45,239 bases of DNA from Haplomitrium mnioides (Eukaryota > Marchantiophyta > Haplomitriopsida > Calobryales), in the NCBI GenBank assembly GCA_049999725.1, contig JBNGIS010036689.1, positions 27,981 through 73,219 on the forward strand, given 5' to 3'. Both the position numbers and the translations under genes were made by a program. The notes below the pieces were generated by a model. The model saw only the letters and a list, made by a program, of their open reading frames with translations, was not told where the DNA came from and did not search any database. Shown in pieces: positions 1 to 11,500 of the stretch. Every line of letters starts with the position of its first letter. Positions within the stretch are counted from its first letter, which is position 1.

Positions 1-524
1 ACTAGAATGATGAAATCTCTCTTCCTTTGCTCCCTTGCACTTTGAATGAGATGAGAATGAAAATCTCTCTTTCTTTGCTCTCTTGCACTCTACATGAGAT
101 GAGAATGATAAAATCTCTCTTCCTTTGCTCCTTTGCGTTCTATATAGGATGAGAATGACAAAATCTCTCTTCCTTTTCTCCCTTGCGCTTTGAATGAGAT
201 GAGATTGATGAAATATCTTGTCCTTTGCTCACTTGCACTCTAAATGAGTTGAGAGTGATGAAGACTCTCTTCTTTTTCTCACTTGCGCTGAAACTGAGAT
301 GAAAAAAATGAAATCTCTCTTCCTTATCTCCCTTGCACTTTGAATGAGATGAGAATGATGAAATCTCTCTTAATTTGCTCAGTTGCGATCTAATTGAGAT
401 GAGAATGAAGAAATCTCTCTTCCATTTCTCACTTGTGCTCTATGTGAGATGAGATTGATAAAATCTCTCTTCCTTTGATCAATTGCACTCTAAATGAGAT
501 CAGAATGAACAAATCTCTCTTCCT
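1..524. repeat. 50-bp minisatellite, type I, block 1
   Basis: Direct tandem repeats of a 50-bp unit with the core GAGATGAGAATGATGAAATC followed by a pyrimidine-rich half containing CTTCCTTTGCTCCCTTGC. Units diverge by several substitutions each but keep the 50-base phase. The block continues on the other side of the 525-771 LTR. Short open frames on the minus strand here are a by-product of the unit's composition and are not genes. Confidence 0.95.
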
Positions 525-771
525 TGTCAAGAAATCGAGTAGATAAATCTTTGGAGGCAAATATAAGAGATCGTATTCAACACAATGGATTTACAAAAGG
601 GAAGAGGCTTGCGCCATGGCGGCGCTCTCTTCGATCTCCCTACTTTTTTCTCTACATACCCTTGTATTTATACTTAAATTTGCCCTAAATTAACTTAACA
701 AAACTAACCCTAAAGAGGGTTAAAAATAAGTATCTACCGGTCATCTACATACAGAGCTTGGTATTTCAACA
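525..771 (-). mobile_element. Solo LTR inserted in the minisatellite
   Basis: A 247-bp non-repeat segment begins TGTCAAG and ends TTTCAACA on the plus strand. It is flanked by a perfect 5-bp duplication TTCCT (520-524 and 772-776), the hallmark of LTR-retrotransposon integration. No internal coding region or second LTR is present, so it is best explained as a solo LTR left by LTR-LTR recombination. A TATAAATA box on the minus strand suggests that orientation. The family is not identified; it differs from the Copia and Gypsy LTRs elsewhere in the window. Confidence 0.85.
665..672 (-). promoter_or_regulatory. TATA box of the solo LTR
   Basis: TATAAATA on the minus strand inside the 247-bp LTR, about 100 bases from its start in that orientation. 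This is a normal place for an LTR promoter. Activity is not shown. Confidence 0.5.
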
Positions 772-3700
772 TTCCTTTTCTCACTTGCACTCTAAATGAG
801 ATCAGAATGATGAAATCTCTCGACCTTTGTGACGTTGCCTTGCAAATGTGACTAGAATGATGAAATCTCTCTTCCTTTGCTCCCTTGCACTCTAAATGAG
901 ATGAGAATGAAAATCTCTCTTTCTTTGCTCTCTTGCACTCTAAATGAGATGAGAATGATAAAATCTCTCTTCCTTTGCTCCCTTGCGCTCTATATAGGAT
1001 GAAAATGACAAATCTCTCTTCGTTTGCTCCCTTGCACTTTGAATGAGATGAGATTGATGAAATATCTTGTCCTTTGCTCACTTGCACTCTAAATGAGTTG
1101 AGAGTGACAAAAACTCTCTTCCTTTACTTACTTGAGTTGTAATTGAGATGAGAATGATGGAACTCTCTTCCTTTGCTCATTGGTGCTCTTATTCACATGA
1201 GAATGATGAAATCTCTCTTCCTTTGCTCACTTGCGCTTTGAATGAGATGAGAGTGATGAAATCGCTCTTTCTTTGCTCTGTTGCGCTCTCAACTAGATGA
1301 GAATGATGAAATTTTTTTTTTTGCTCCCTTGTGCTTGAAAGAGATGAGAATGATAAAATCTCTCTTCCTTTGCTTCCTTGCGCTCTTAGTGAGATGAGAA
1401 TAATGAAATTTCTCTTTCCTTGCTCCCTTATGCTCTGAATGAGATGAGAATGATGAAATTTCTCTTCCTTTGCTCCCTTGCGCTCTGAATGAGATGAGAG
1501 TGATGAAATCTCTCTTTCTTTACTCACTTGAGCTCTAAGTGAGATGAGAGTGATGAAATCTCTCTTCCTTTGCCCACTTGTGCTCTAGGTGAGATAAAGA
1601 TGGTGAAATTTCTCTTTCTTTGCTCGGTTGCACTCTTAATGAGATGAGAATGAAGAAAACTCTCTTCCTATGCTCACTTGCATTATTATTAAGATAAGAA
1701 TGATGAAAACTCTCTCCCTTTGCTCACTTGCGCTCTAATTGAGATGAGAATGAAGAAATCTTTCTTCTTTTGCTCATTTGCGCTCTAATTGAGATGAGAA
1801 TGATCAAATCCCTCTTCCTTTACTCTCTTGCGCTCTAAATGAGATGAGAATGATGAAATCTCTCTTCCCTTGCTCCCTTGCACTCTAATTGAGATGAAAA
1901 TAATAAAATCTCTCTTCCTGTGCTCCCTTGCTCTCTAAATGAAATAAGAATGATGAAATCTCTATTCTTTTGCTCACTTGCACTTTAAGTGAGATGATAA
2001 TGATGAAGGCTCTCTTCATTTGCTCACTTGCGCTATAATTGAGATGAAAATGATGAAATCTCTCTTCCTTAACTTCCTTGCTCTTTGAATTAGATGAGAA
2101 TGCCCAAAATCTATTATTTTTACTCCCTTGAGCTCCAAATGAGATGAGAATGATGAAATCTCTCTTCCCTTGCTCCCTTGCGCTCTAATTAAGATGAAAA
2201 TAATGAAATCTCTCTTGCTTTTCTCCCTTTCTCTCTAAATGAAACAAGAATGATGAAATCTCTATTCTTTTGCTCACTTGCGCTCTAAATGAGGTGAAAA
2301 TGATGAAGACTCTCTTTTTTGCTCACTTGCACTGAAATTGACATGAGAATGATGAAATCTCTCTTCCTTATCTCCCCTGCGCTCTGAATGAGATGAGAAT
2401 GCTGAAATCTCTTTCCTTACTCCCTTGGGCTCCAAATAAGATGAGAATGATGAAAATTATGTTCCCTTGCTCCCTTGCACTCTAACCAAGATGAGAATGA
2501 TGAAATCTCTCTTCCTTTACTCGCTTGCACTCTAAATGAGATGAGAATGATGAAATCTCTATTCTTTTGCTCACTTGCGCTCTAAATGAGGTGAAAATGA
2601 TAAAGGCTCTCTTTTTTGCTCACTTGCACTGAAATTGAGATGAGAATGATGAGATCTCTCTTCCTTATCTCCCTTGCACTCTGAATGAGATGAGAATGAT
2701 GAAATCTCTCTTCGTTATCTCCCTTGCGCTCTTAATGAGATGAGAATGAAGAAATCTCTCTTCCATTGCTCACTTGCACTCTATGTGAAATGAGATTGAT
2801 AAAATCTCTCTTCCTTTGCTCACTTGCAATCTAAATGAGATCAAAATGACCAAATCTCTCTTCCTTTGCTCACTTGCGCTCTCAATGAGATGAGAATGAT
2901 GAAATCTCTTGACCTTTGTGGCGTTGCCCTGCAAATGAGACTAGAATGATGAAATCTCTCTTCCTTTGCTCCCTTGCACTCTGAATGAGATGAGAATGAT
3001 AAAATCTCTCTTTCTTTGCTCTCTTGCACTCTAAATGAGATGAGAATGATAAAATCTCTCTTCCTTTGCTCCCTTGCGCTCTATATAGGATAAGAATGAC
3101 AAAATCTCTCTTCCTTTGCTCCCTTGCACTTTGAATAAGATGAGATTGATGAAATATCTTTTCCTCTGCTCACTTGCACTCCAATTGAGATGCAAATGAT
3201 GAAATCTCTCTTCCTTTGCTCACTTGCACTCTAAATGAGATGAGAATGATGAAAACTCTCTTCCTTTGCTTACTTGCGTTGTAACTGAGATGAGAATGAT
3301 GGACACTCTCTTCCTTTGCTCATTTGCGCTCTTATTCACTTGAAAATGATGAAGTCTCTCTTCCTTTGCTCAATTGCGCTCTGAATGAGATGAGAATGAT
3401 GAAATCACTCTTTCTTTGCTCTGTTGCGCTCTCAACTAGATGAAAATGATGAAATTTCTCCTTCTTTGCTCTCTTGCCCTCTAAATGAAATGAGAATGCT
3501 GAAATCTCTCTTCCTCCCTTGTGCTATAATTGAGATTCCTTTGCTTACTTGCGCTCTAAATGAAATGAGAATGATGAAATCTCTCTTAATTTGCTCTCTT
3601 GCGCTCTAAATGAGATGAAAATGATAAAATCTTTTTTCCTTTGCTCCCTTGCGCTTTCAATTAGATGAGAATGATGAAATTTCTCTTCCTTTGATCCCTT

Positions 3701-6700
3701 GCGTTTTGAATGAGATAAGAATGCTGAAATCTCTCTCCCTTTGCTCTCTTGTGCTCTAAATGAGACAAGAGTGATGAAATCTCTCTTTCTTTGCTCACTT
3801 GTGCTCTAAATGAGATGAGAATGGTGAAATCTCTCTTGTTTTGCTCACTCGCACTCTATTTGAGGTGAGAATGATGAAATCTGTCTTCCTTTGCTCCTTT
3901 GCACTCTAAATGAGATGAGAATGATGAAATCTCTTTTCGTTAACTCACTTGCGTTCAATTTGGGATGAGAATGATGAAATCTCTCTTCATTTGCTCACTT
4001 GCGCTCTATATAAGATGAGAATGATGAAATCTCTTTTCTCTTGCTCCCTTGCCCTCTAATTGAGATGAGAATGATGAAATCTCTCTTTGTTTGCTCCCTT
4101 GCACTCTTAATGACATGAAAATGCTGAAATCTCTCTTCCTTTACTCCCTTGCGCTCTAAATAAGATGAGAATGATGGAATCTCTCCTCCTTGCCTCTCTT
4201 GCACTCTCAATGAAATGAGAATGATGAAATTTCTCTTCCTTTTCTCCCTTGTGCTCTAAATAATATGAGAATGCTGAAATCTCTCTTTTTTTGCTCCCTT
4301 GCCCCTTTAATTAGATGAGAGTGATGAAATCTCTCTTCCTTTGCTCACTTGCGCTCTAAGTTGCATAAAAATGGTGAAATCTCTCTTCCTTTACTCGGCT
4401 GAACTCTAAATGAGATAAGAATGAAGAAAACTCTCTTCCTTTGCTCACTTGCGTTCTAATTAAGATGGGAATGATGAAAACTCATTTCCTTTGCTCACTT
4501 GTGCTCTAATTGAGATAAGAATGAAGAAATCTTTCTTCCTTTGCTAATTTGCACTCTAATTAAGATGAGAATGATGAAATCTCTCTTCCTTGGCTCAGTT
4601 GCGCTCTAAATGAGATGAGAATGATGAAAACTCTCTTCCCTTGCTCACTTACACTCTAATTAAGATGAGAATGATGAAATCTCAGTTCCTTTGCTCCTTT
4701 GCACTCTGAATGAGATGAGAATGTTGAAATCTCTCTTCCTTTCCTCCCTTGAGCTCTTAACGAGATAAAAATGATGAAATCTCTCATCCTTTGTGCCTTT
4801 GCGCTCTCAATGAGATGAGAATGATTCAATTTCTCTTCCTTTGCTCCCTTACACTCTGAATGATATCAGAATGCTGAAATCTCTCTTCCTTTGCTCTCTT
4901 GCACTTAAATTAAAATGAGAATGATAAAATCTCTCTTCCTTTGCTCCCTTGCACTCTCAATGAGATGAGAATGATAAAATTTCTCTTCCTTTGGTGCCTT
5001 GCGCTCTGAATGATATGAGAATGCTCAAATCTCTCTTCCTTTGCTCCCTTGTGCTCTAAATGAGATGAGAATGATGAAATCTCTCTTCCTTTTCTCAATT
5101 GTGTTCTAATTAAGATGAGAATGATGAAATTTGTCTTCCTCTACTCACTTGCGCTCTAATTGAGATGAGCATGATGAAATCTCTCTTCCTTTGGTCACTT
5201 GCGCTCCTTGTGAGATGAGAATGATCAAATCTCTCTTCCTTTGCTCCCTTGCGCTCCAAATGAGATGAGAATGATGAAACCTCTCTTCCTTTGCTCCCTT
5301 GGGCTCCAAATGACATAAGAATGATGAAATTTCTCTTCCTTTGTTTCCTTGCGCTCTAAATGAGATGAGAATGAATTAATCTCTCTTCCTTTGCTCCCTT
5401 GCCTTCTGAATGAGATAAGAATAATGAAATCTCTTTTTTTGCTCCCTTGCGCTCTAATTGAGATGAGAATGATGAAATCTCTCTTCGTTTGCTGCCTTGC
5501 GCTCTCAATGAGATGAGAATGCTGAAATCTTTCTTCCTTTACTCTCTTGCGCTCTAAATGAGATGAGAATGATGAAATCTCTTTTCCTTTGCTCACTTGC
5601 GCTCTAAATGAGATGAGAATGGTGTAATCTCTCTTCCTTTGCTCACTTGCACTCTAAATGAGATGAGAATGATGAAAACTCTCTTCCTTTGCTCACTTGC
5701 GCTCAAAGTGAGATAACAATGATGAAATCTCTCTTCATTTGCTCACTTGCGCTCTAGCTTAGATGAGAATGATGAAATCTATCTTCGTTTTCTCAATTGC
5801 GCTCTATTTGAGAAGAGAATAATGAAAGTTTTGTTCCTTTGTTCCCTTGCAATCTGAATAAAATAAGAATTAAGAAATCTCTTTTCCTTTGCTCCCTTCG
5901 CTCTAAATGAGATGAGAATGATGAAATTTCTCTTCCTTTGCTCCATTGCACTCTCAATGCAATGACAATGATAAATTCTCTCTTTATTTGCTCACTTGCG
6001 CTCGATTTGAGATGAGAATAATGAGAATTTTTGTACTTTGTTTTCTTGCACTCTGAATAAGATGAGAATGAAGAAATTTCTCTTCCTTTCCTCCCTTGTG
6101 CCTTGAATGAGATGAGAATGATAAAATTTCTTTTTCCTTTTCTTCCTTGCGCTCTCAATGAGATGAGAAAGCTGAAATTTCTCTTCCTTTGCTCCCTTTT
6201 GCTCTCAATAAGATGAGAATGATGATATTTCTCTAGCTTTGCTCCCGTGCGCTCTCAATTAGATGAGAATGATCAATTTTCTCTTCCTTTGCTCCCTTGC
6301 GCTCTGAATGAGATGAGAATGATGAAATTTCTTTGCTCCCTTGCGCTCTAAATGAGATGAGAATGATGAAATCTCTTTTTGTTTGCTTACTTGCGCTCCA
6401 ATTGGGATGAGAACAATGAAATCTCTCTTTGTTAACTCACTTGTGCTCTATATGAGATTAAAATGATGAAATCTCTCTTCTCTTGCTCACTTGCCCTCTA
6501 ATTGAGATGAGAACGATGAAATCTCTCTTCCTTTGCTCACTTGCACTCTAAATGAGATGAGAATGGTGTAATCTCTCTTCCTTTGCTTACTTGCACTCTA
6601 AATGAGATGAGAATGATGAAAACTCTCTTCCTTTGCTCACTTGCGCTTAAAGTGAGATAACAATGATGAAATCTCTCTTCATTTGCTCACTTGCGCTCTA

Positions 6701-7957
6701 GCTGAGATGAGAATGATGAAATCTATCTTCCTTTGCTCAATTGCGCTCTAATTGAGATGAGAATAATGAAAGTTTTGTTCATTTGTTCCTTTGCATTCTG
6801 AATAAGATGAGAATGAAGAAATCTCTTTTCCTTTGCTCCCTTGCACTCTAAATAAGATTAAAATGATGAAATTTCTCTTCCTTTGCTCCCTTGCACTCTC
6901 AATCCAATGACAATGATAAAGTCTTTGTTCGTTTGCTTACTTGCATTTGATTTGAGATCAAAATAATGAAATTTCTCTTCCTTTGTTTTCTTGTGCTTTA
7001 AATAAGATGAGAATGAAGAAATCTCTCTTGCTTTGCTCCCTTGCGCTCTGAATGAGATGAGAATGATGAAATTTCTCTTCATTTTCTCACTTGCGCTTCT
7101 AAAAAGATGAGAATGATCAAATCTCTCTTACTTTGCTCCCTTGTGTTCTAAATAAGATGAGAATGATGAAATCTCTCTTTCTTTGCTCCCTTGCACTCTA
7201 AATGAGATGAGAATGATGAAATCTCTCTTCATTTGCTCACTTGCACTCTTAATGAGATGAGAATAATCAAATTTCTCTTTCTTTGCTCCCTTGTGCTCTA
7301 AATGAAAGGAGAATGATGAAATCTCTCTTGCTTTGCTCCCTAGCGCCTTCAAATAGAGGAGAATGATGAAATCTCTTTTTCTTTGCTCCCTTGCACTCTC
7401 AATGAGAGGAGACTAATGAAATCTCTCTTACTTTGGTCCCTTGCCTCTTGATGAGAGGAGAATGATGAAATCTCTTTTCCTTTGCTCCCTTGCGCTCTCA
7501 ATGATAGGAGAGAAATGTAATCTCGCTTCCTTTGCTTTCTTGTGCTCTCAATGAGAGGAAAATGATAAAATCTCTCTTCCTTTGCTCCCTTGCGCTTTCA
7601 ATAAGAGGAGAATGATGAAATTTCTCTTCTTTTTCTCCCTTGCGCTCTCAATGAGAGGGATGAGATCTCTTTTGCTTTGCTCCCTTGCGTTCTCAATGAG
7701 AGGAGAATGATGAAATCTCTCTTGCTTTGCTCCCTTGCACTCTCAATGAGAGGAGAATGATGAAATCTCTCTTGCTTTGCTCCCTTGCGCTTTCAATGAA
7801 AGGAGAATGATAAAATTTCTCTTCGTTCGCTCCCTTGCGTTCTCAATGAGAGGAGAATGATGAAATCTCTCTTGCTTTGCTCCTTTGCACTCTCAATAAG
7901 AGGAGAATGATGAAATCTCTCTTCCTTTACTCTCTTGAGCTCTTAATGAGAGGAAAA
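772..7957. repeat. 50-bp minisatellite, main block (type I changing to type II near 7300)
   Basis: About 7.2 kb of the 50-bp tandem unit, roughly 144 copies. Between about 5221 and 5321 the phase can be checked directly (ATGAT(C/G)AAA at 5221, 5271, 5321). From about 7300 onward the unit changes from GAGATGAGAATG to GAGAGGAGAATG with CTCTCAATGAG upstream, and this second type is the one seen right of 30563. Higher-order duplications are visible: marker variants near 1 (ACTAGAATG, CTATATAGGAT, AAATATCTTG) recur near 851 and 2940, and a run near 5707 recurs near 6651. Minus-strand frames here read as low-complexity Ser/Phe/Lys/Glu/Arg peptides that shift frame every unit, since 50 is not a multiple of three; none is a credible gene. 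Confidence 0.95.
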
Positions 7958-8067
7958 TGTTTTTGCATGAGCACTGCACGCATACACACAGGAGTCTCCA
8001 AGACAGATAAGTAGAATGATTAGGTCGGCACTGCTTACATAGGGTGTATATATATGTCCCTATAACA
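7958..8067 (-). repeat. 3' LTR of Copia A
   Basis: 110 bp, TGTTTTTGCATGAGC... to ...GTCCCTATAACA on the plus strand, with TG/CA termini. It is homologous to 8530-8637, 18788-18895, 25489-25573, 32066-32173 and 39096-39257. The adjoining CTCCCCCTTGG is the PPT in reverse complement, so this is the 3' LTR of a minus-strand element. Confidence 0.9.
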
Positions 8068-8529
8068 CTCCCCCTTGGCTAATTCATCTTCTAATGATCA
8101 ACCACACTAAGGACTATATGCTATATAAGTCCAAATCCTATTCTATGTGTGGTCTCATTAAAACCCTCCTGCTTTCTTTCAAGGGAAAGAGTGTCACCAC
8201 AGAATTGATAAGTAATAATAAAGGTATGATCATAGTGTGTGGAGTGTTGTAATTAACAAAATTTTCAAAATGTCATTTTAATGGTAAAGCCAATATGTGG
8301 TGTTGTTGCGCCCTCATAGTTGCATCGTTGCATCGTGTGTGCTTATATCTTGGAAATCTGTCTGAAAAAGTGATGTTAGCCCCAAAAGATGAGGAGTGAG
8401 TTTGCTAAAACTTTGCTTATCAGTATCTATGAGACATTTCAGACAGATTAGATAATGTTCAAAATAAATGATTGAATATGCAATCCTTGATGTTCATGAC
8501 TAAAGGTTAGAGAGAAATAAAAAGCAATT
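8068..8529 (-). other. PPT and 3' untranslated part of Copia A (left piece)
   Basis: On the minus strand the last bases before the LTR are CCAAGGGGGAG (8068-8078), a good polypurine tract. The remaining 450 bases are non-coding and homologous to 8638-9120 (B) and 32174-32640 (C). The segment stops at the B insertion and resumes at 18896. Confidence 0.8.
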
Positions 8530-8637
8530 TGTTATCGCATGAGCACCGCACACATACACACAAGAGTCTCCAAGATGGACGAGTAGAACGATTAGGTTGG
8601 GAGTGCTTACATGGAGTATATATATGTCCCTATAACA
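8530..8637 (-). repeat. 3' LTR of Copia B
   Basis: 108 bp, TGTTATCGCATGAGC... to ...CCCTATAACA, with six-base inverted ends TGTTAT/ATAACA. It is followed by CTCCCCCTTGG, the PPT in reverse complement. Paired with 18788-18895. Confidence 0.92.
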
Positions 8638-9130
8638 CTCCCCCTTGGCTGATTCTTCTTCTAATAATCAGCCACACTAAGGACTATATGCTATGTAGGT
8701 TCTAATCCTATTCTATGTGTGGTCTCATTAAAACCCTCCCACTTTCTTCCGAGAGAAAGAGTGCCACCACATAATTAATAGGTGGAATAGAATGTAACAA
8801 TAGTGTGTGCGGTGTGTAAAAGTAACATAATATCAAAAATTGTCAAAATTTCTTGCTTTGATAGCAAAGCAAATTTGTGGTGTTGTTGTGCAGTGTTGTT
8901 GCGTCGTTGCACTCTCTCCTTGTGTCTTGAAAAAATGTCTGAAAATGATGTCAACCTCAAAAGCTGAGAAGTGATGCCCGCTGTTGACATAGTATGCTAT
9001 TGTCATTACCTGTATGACATTCAGACAAAGTTAAGTATTTTTCAAAAGAAATGATTGTATTTGCAATCCTTTATCTTCATGACTAAAGGTCAGAGAGACA
9101 GAAAATATATATAAGCAATCATTGTTTGCT
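8638..9130 (-). other. PPT and 3' untranslated region of Copia B
   Basis: PPT at 8638-8648 (CCAAGGGGGAG on the minus strand), then about 480 bases without a credible gene, homologous to the same part of A and C. A 71-residue minus-strand frame here has no similarity that I recognise and is not conserved. Confidence 0.75.
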
Positions 9131-10265
9131 TTTTTGTTGTAATTCAAAGAGTCTTCGTAAACCAAGCCCTTGAGTATGTGCAATGTGCAAAGCAAGTGGG
9201 AGTGGTTTGGTGAAGATATTTGCTCTGTTATCTTTACTTGCTATTCATTGGACATTTATTTTGTCACCGTGTTGCTCATGGGTATAAAAGAACTTAGGAG
9301 CAATGTGTTTAATCCTGTCACCCTTGATAAAGCCTTGAGAAATCTGGTCGACACATGGTCGATTGTCCTTGTAAATTATTGTGAGGGAATAAAGTAGAGC
9401 TTGGCATGTATTGATGTTCATATGATCAATGAGTTGTCGGAGCTAGATACACTCCCTACTAGCCTCATAAAGCGCTATGATTTCTGCATGGTTGGTCGAG
9501 GTAGTTGTAATTGTTTGTTTGGTGCTTTTCCATGAGATAGCAGTGCTTTCTTTAAGGAAGACATATCCTGTTTGAGACTTTGCGTCATCAAGATCAAATA
9601 AATATCCAACGTCGGCGTAATCGATGATATCATTTGTTGCATTTTTAGGGAAGAAGAGTCCCATGTCTTTTGTACCTTTCAAGTATCTGAAAATGCGTTT
9701 GAGCCCATTCCAGTGGCAAATGGTGGGCTGGAAGCTGTACCTTGCGAGCATATTTACTGCAAAAGATATATGAAATCTAATCTGATTTGCAAGGTACATG
9801 AGGGCTCCTATTGCTGATAGATATGGTTTTTTTGATCCCAGAATTCGTTCATGTTCTTTCCATTTTCCAAACATGTCCTTGGTAGGGTCCAAATATCTCA
9901 TTTCCATTGGAGTGCTCGTTGGATGAGCTTTGTCCATATTAAATTTTTTGAGAATCTTGGCCATATATGTGGACTGGTGGATCAGAATACCATTTGGCAT
10001 ATGCTCAAACTAAATGCCAAGACAGAAATCAGGTTCTCCAATGTCTCACATTTCAAATATGTCTTTCAGTTTGGCAATAGTGCTGGCAACTAGAGTTTTT
10101 GTGCCAAAAATGTTTATGTCGTCTACATAAAGTGCAACTATGACATATTCAAAGCCTTGATATTTCATGAATAGGCATAGAGGAATGTCATCATTTGTAA
10201 AATTCAATGTCATCATCACTTATTTGAATCTCTAGTATCGATTTCTGCCACTCTATTTGAGCTGA
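9131..10265 (-). pseudogene. Copia B reverse transcriptase palm/thumb and RNase H (broken)
   Basis: Minus-strand translation gives the C-terminal half of a Copia RT (RVT_2) followed by RNase H. Visible landmarks, in order: an LK-stop-SG stretch matching the LKQSG motif; the catalytic box LYVDDINIFG (both Asp present, near 10100-10130); HQSTYMAKILKKF; PYLSAIGALMYLAN; HWNGLKRIFRYLKGT; the RNase H start DYADVGY with its Asp kept; SQTGYVF; ISWKSTKQ; and NHAEIIALYEASREC. The longest open piece is 9443-10000. It is broken by stops at former Gln codons (LKQ to LK-stop, YQ to Y-stop) and by a stop after REC; the last 300 bases to 9131 read as degraded RNase H tail. Within the Copia polyprotein this domain copies the RNA template and removes it. 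Homologous to 18920-20060 and 32691-33790. Confidence 0.88.
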
Positions 10266-10385
10266 TATATCGATCTCAGGACTTGGACTGTTATTTGTGT
10301 GCTTGATTGATCGATTGGTGATCCAAGTGCATTAAAAGAATGCTTTGCCAACTTCACATTGTCATGTGGTATACTTTGATGATGG

Positions 10386-11040
10386 GTGACTAAAGGTCCA
10401 CTCTGTTGTTGCTAGTGCAGCTTGTATATCTATGGGACTAAAGGTCCTCTGCAACGTTGTATGCTCAGAAAATTGGTTGGCTGGACTAAAGGTCCTTTGA
10501 AATGATGCTTGCTCATCAAGTGCATTGGCAAGACTAAAGGTCCATTTGAATGATGTTTATTCAGTGAGTGCTCTAGTTGGACTAAAGGTCCATTTGAATG
10601 TTGCTTGCTTAGCGAGTGTGTTGGCTAGACTAAAGGTCCATTTGAATGATGTTTGCTCAGCAAGTAAGTTGGTTGGACTAAAGGTCCATTTGAATCATTA
10701 TGCAACTTGCTTTCCATCATTTGGCATTGTCTTTTTGACATGAGGACTAAAGGTCCTTTCTAAATTGGCATCGGCTTTTTATGGACAGAAGGTCCTTTCA
10801 TGTATTGGCCATTGAGGACAAAAAGTCCTTTTTCTCATATTGAGGTCTTTGTGGACAAAAGGTCCATTCTGAATCATTGTGCCTTTGTGGACTAAAGGTT
10901 CATTTTTATAGTACATATCATGAGGGACAGAAGGTTCAACATTAGAATTTAGGCCATGAGAGACAAAAGGTCTAATCTTAGTATTTGGGCCATGAGAGAC
11001 AAAAGGTCTATATTCATTTTGGCTTTTCTCCCTCTGAATA
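10386..11040 (-). repeat. In-RT tandem module tract, Copia B copy
   Basis: The left part has 48-bp units whose GGACTAAAGGTCC or AGACTAAAGGTCC boxes fall at 10435, 10483, 10531, 10579, 10627 and 10675, exactly 48 apart. The right part has looser units of about 36 bp with ACAAAAGGTC boxes. On the minus strand one frame reads repeating peptides such as RPFVSHGPNTKI (12 aa) and the GPLV-type 16-aa unit. The tract lies between the N-terminal RT half (TAYLYGTLDTQIFMK) and the LKQSG/YVDD half, where Copia RTs normally have only a short linker. A and C carry the same tract. Confidence 0.85.
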
Positions 11041-11500
11041 TGAAATGCCATCCTTGAGATGAGTTTGGAGGGTCCCTTCATAAAAATCTGGGTATCCAGA
11101 GTGCCATATAAGTAGGCTGTGATGACATCTATAATGTGCACAGTAAGATGATGTTGGATAGAAAATGCTATCATATATCTGTAAGTAATAGTGTCCATGA
11201 CAGGTGAGTATGATAGGTCATAATCATGTCCAAGAATCTAAGTGTATCCTTTGGCCACTAATCTTGCCTTATATCTTGTGACGTCATCTTTTGCATTATA
11301 TTTGTGGATAAAAATAAATATGTAATCTATTAGATGCATGTCTGGAAGTGTTGGCATAATAGATCCGAATACTTGTCGTTGTATAAAAGAGTTAAGTTCC
11401 GAATTTATTGCCTTTTCCCATTGAGGCTAATCGGTTCTTGATTGTGCTTCTCGTATAGATAAAGGATCAAGAGTATCCTTGTCTACATATTGTGATACAG
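11041..11500 (-). pseudogene. Copia B reverse transcriptase N-terminal half (broken)
   Basis: Minus-strand translation shows the start of an RVT_2 domain: a W-x-x-AI-x-SEL stretch, QRQVFGSI, KYNAKDDVTRYKARLVAKGYT, MDTITYRYM, and then IIDVITAYLYGTLDTQIFMK, which contains the first catalytic Asp of the polymerase. The open piece is 10779-11198, where it runs on into the repeat tract. A stop follows KGYT (former Gln). It is the upstream half of the enzyme described at 9131-10265. Confidence 0.85.

Noticed and set aside
5225-5596. Minus-strand open frames of 60-123 residues throughout the minisatellite (also 734-1087, 5793-6158, 41195-41548)
   Set aside because: They follow the 50-bp unit, which changes frame each unit, have low-complexity Ser/Phe/Lys/Arg peptides, and occur wherever units happen to lack a stop. 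No start context or conservation supports them.
1-7957. Regular direct repeats as a possible CRISPR array
   Set aside because: The whole 50-bp unit repeats without unique spacers, and the context is plant retrotransposons. It is a minisatellite.
8775-8990. 71-residue minus frame in the Copia B 3' region
   Set aside because: No conserved counterpart frame in A or C and no recognisable domain; the region behaves as 3' untranslated sequence.
9170-9397. Plus-strand frame with a membrane-like N-terminus (also 19028-19315)
   Set aside because: It is antisense to the RNase H tail of the Copia elements; the minus strand carries the recognisable protein.
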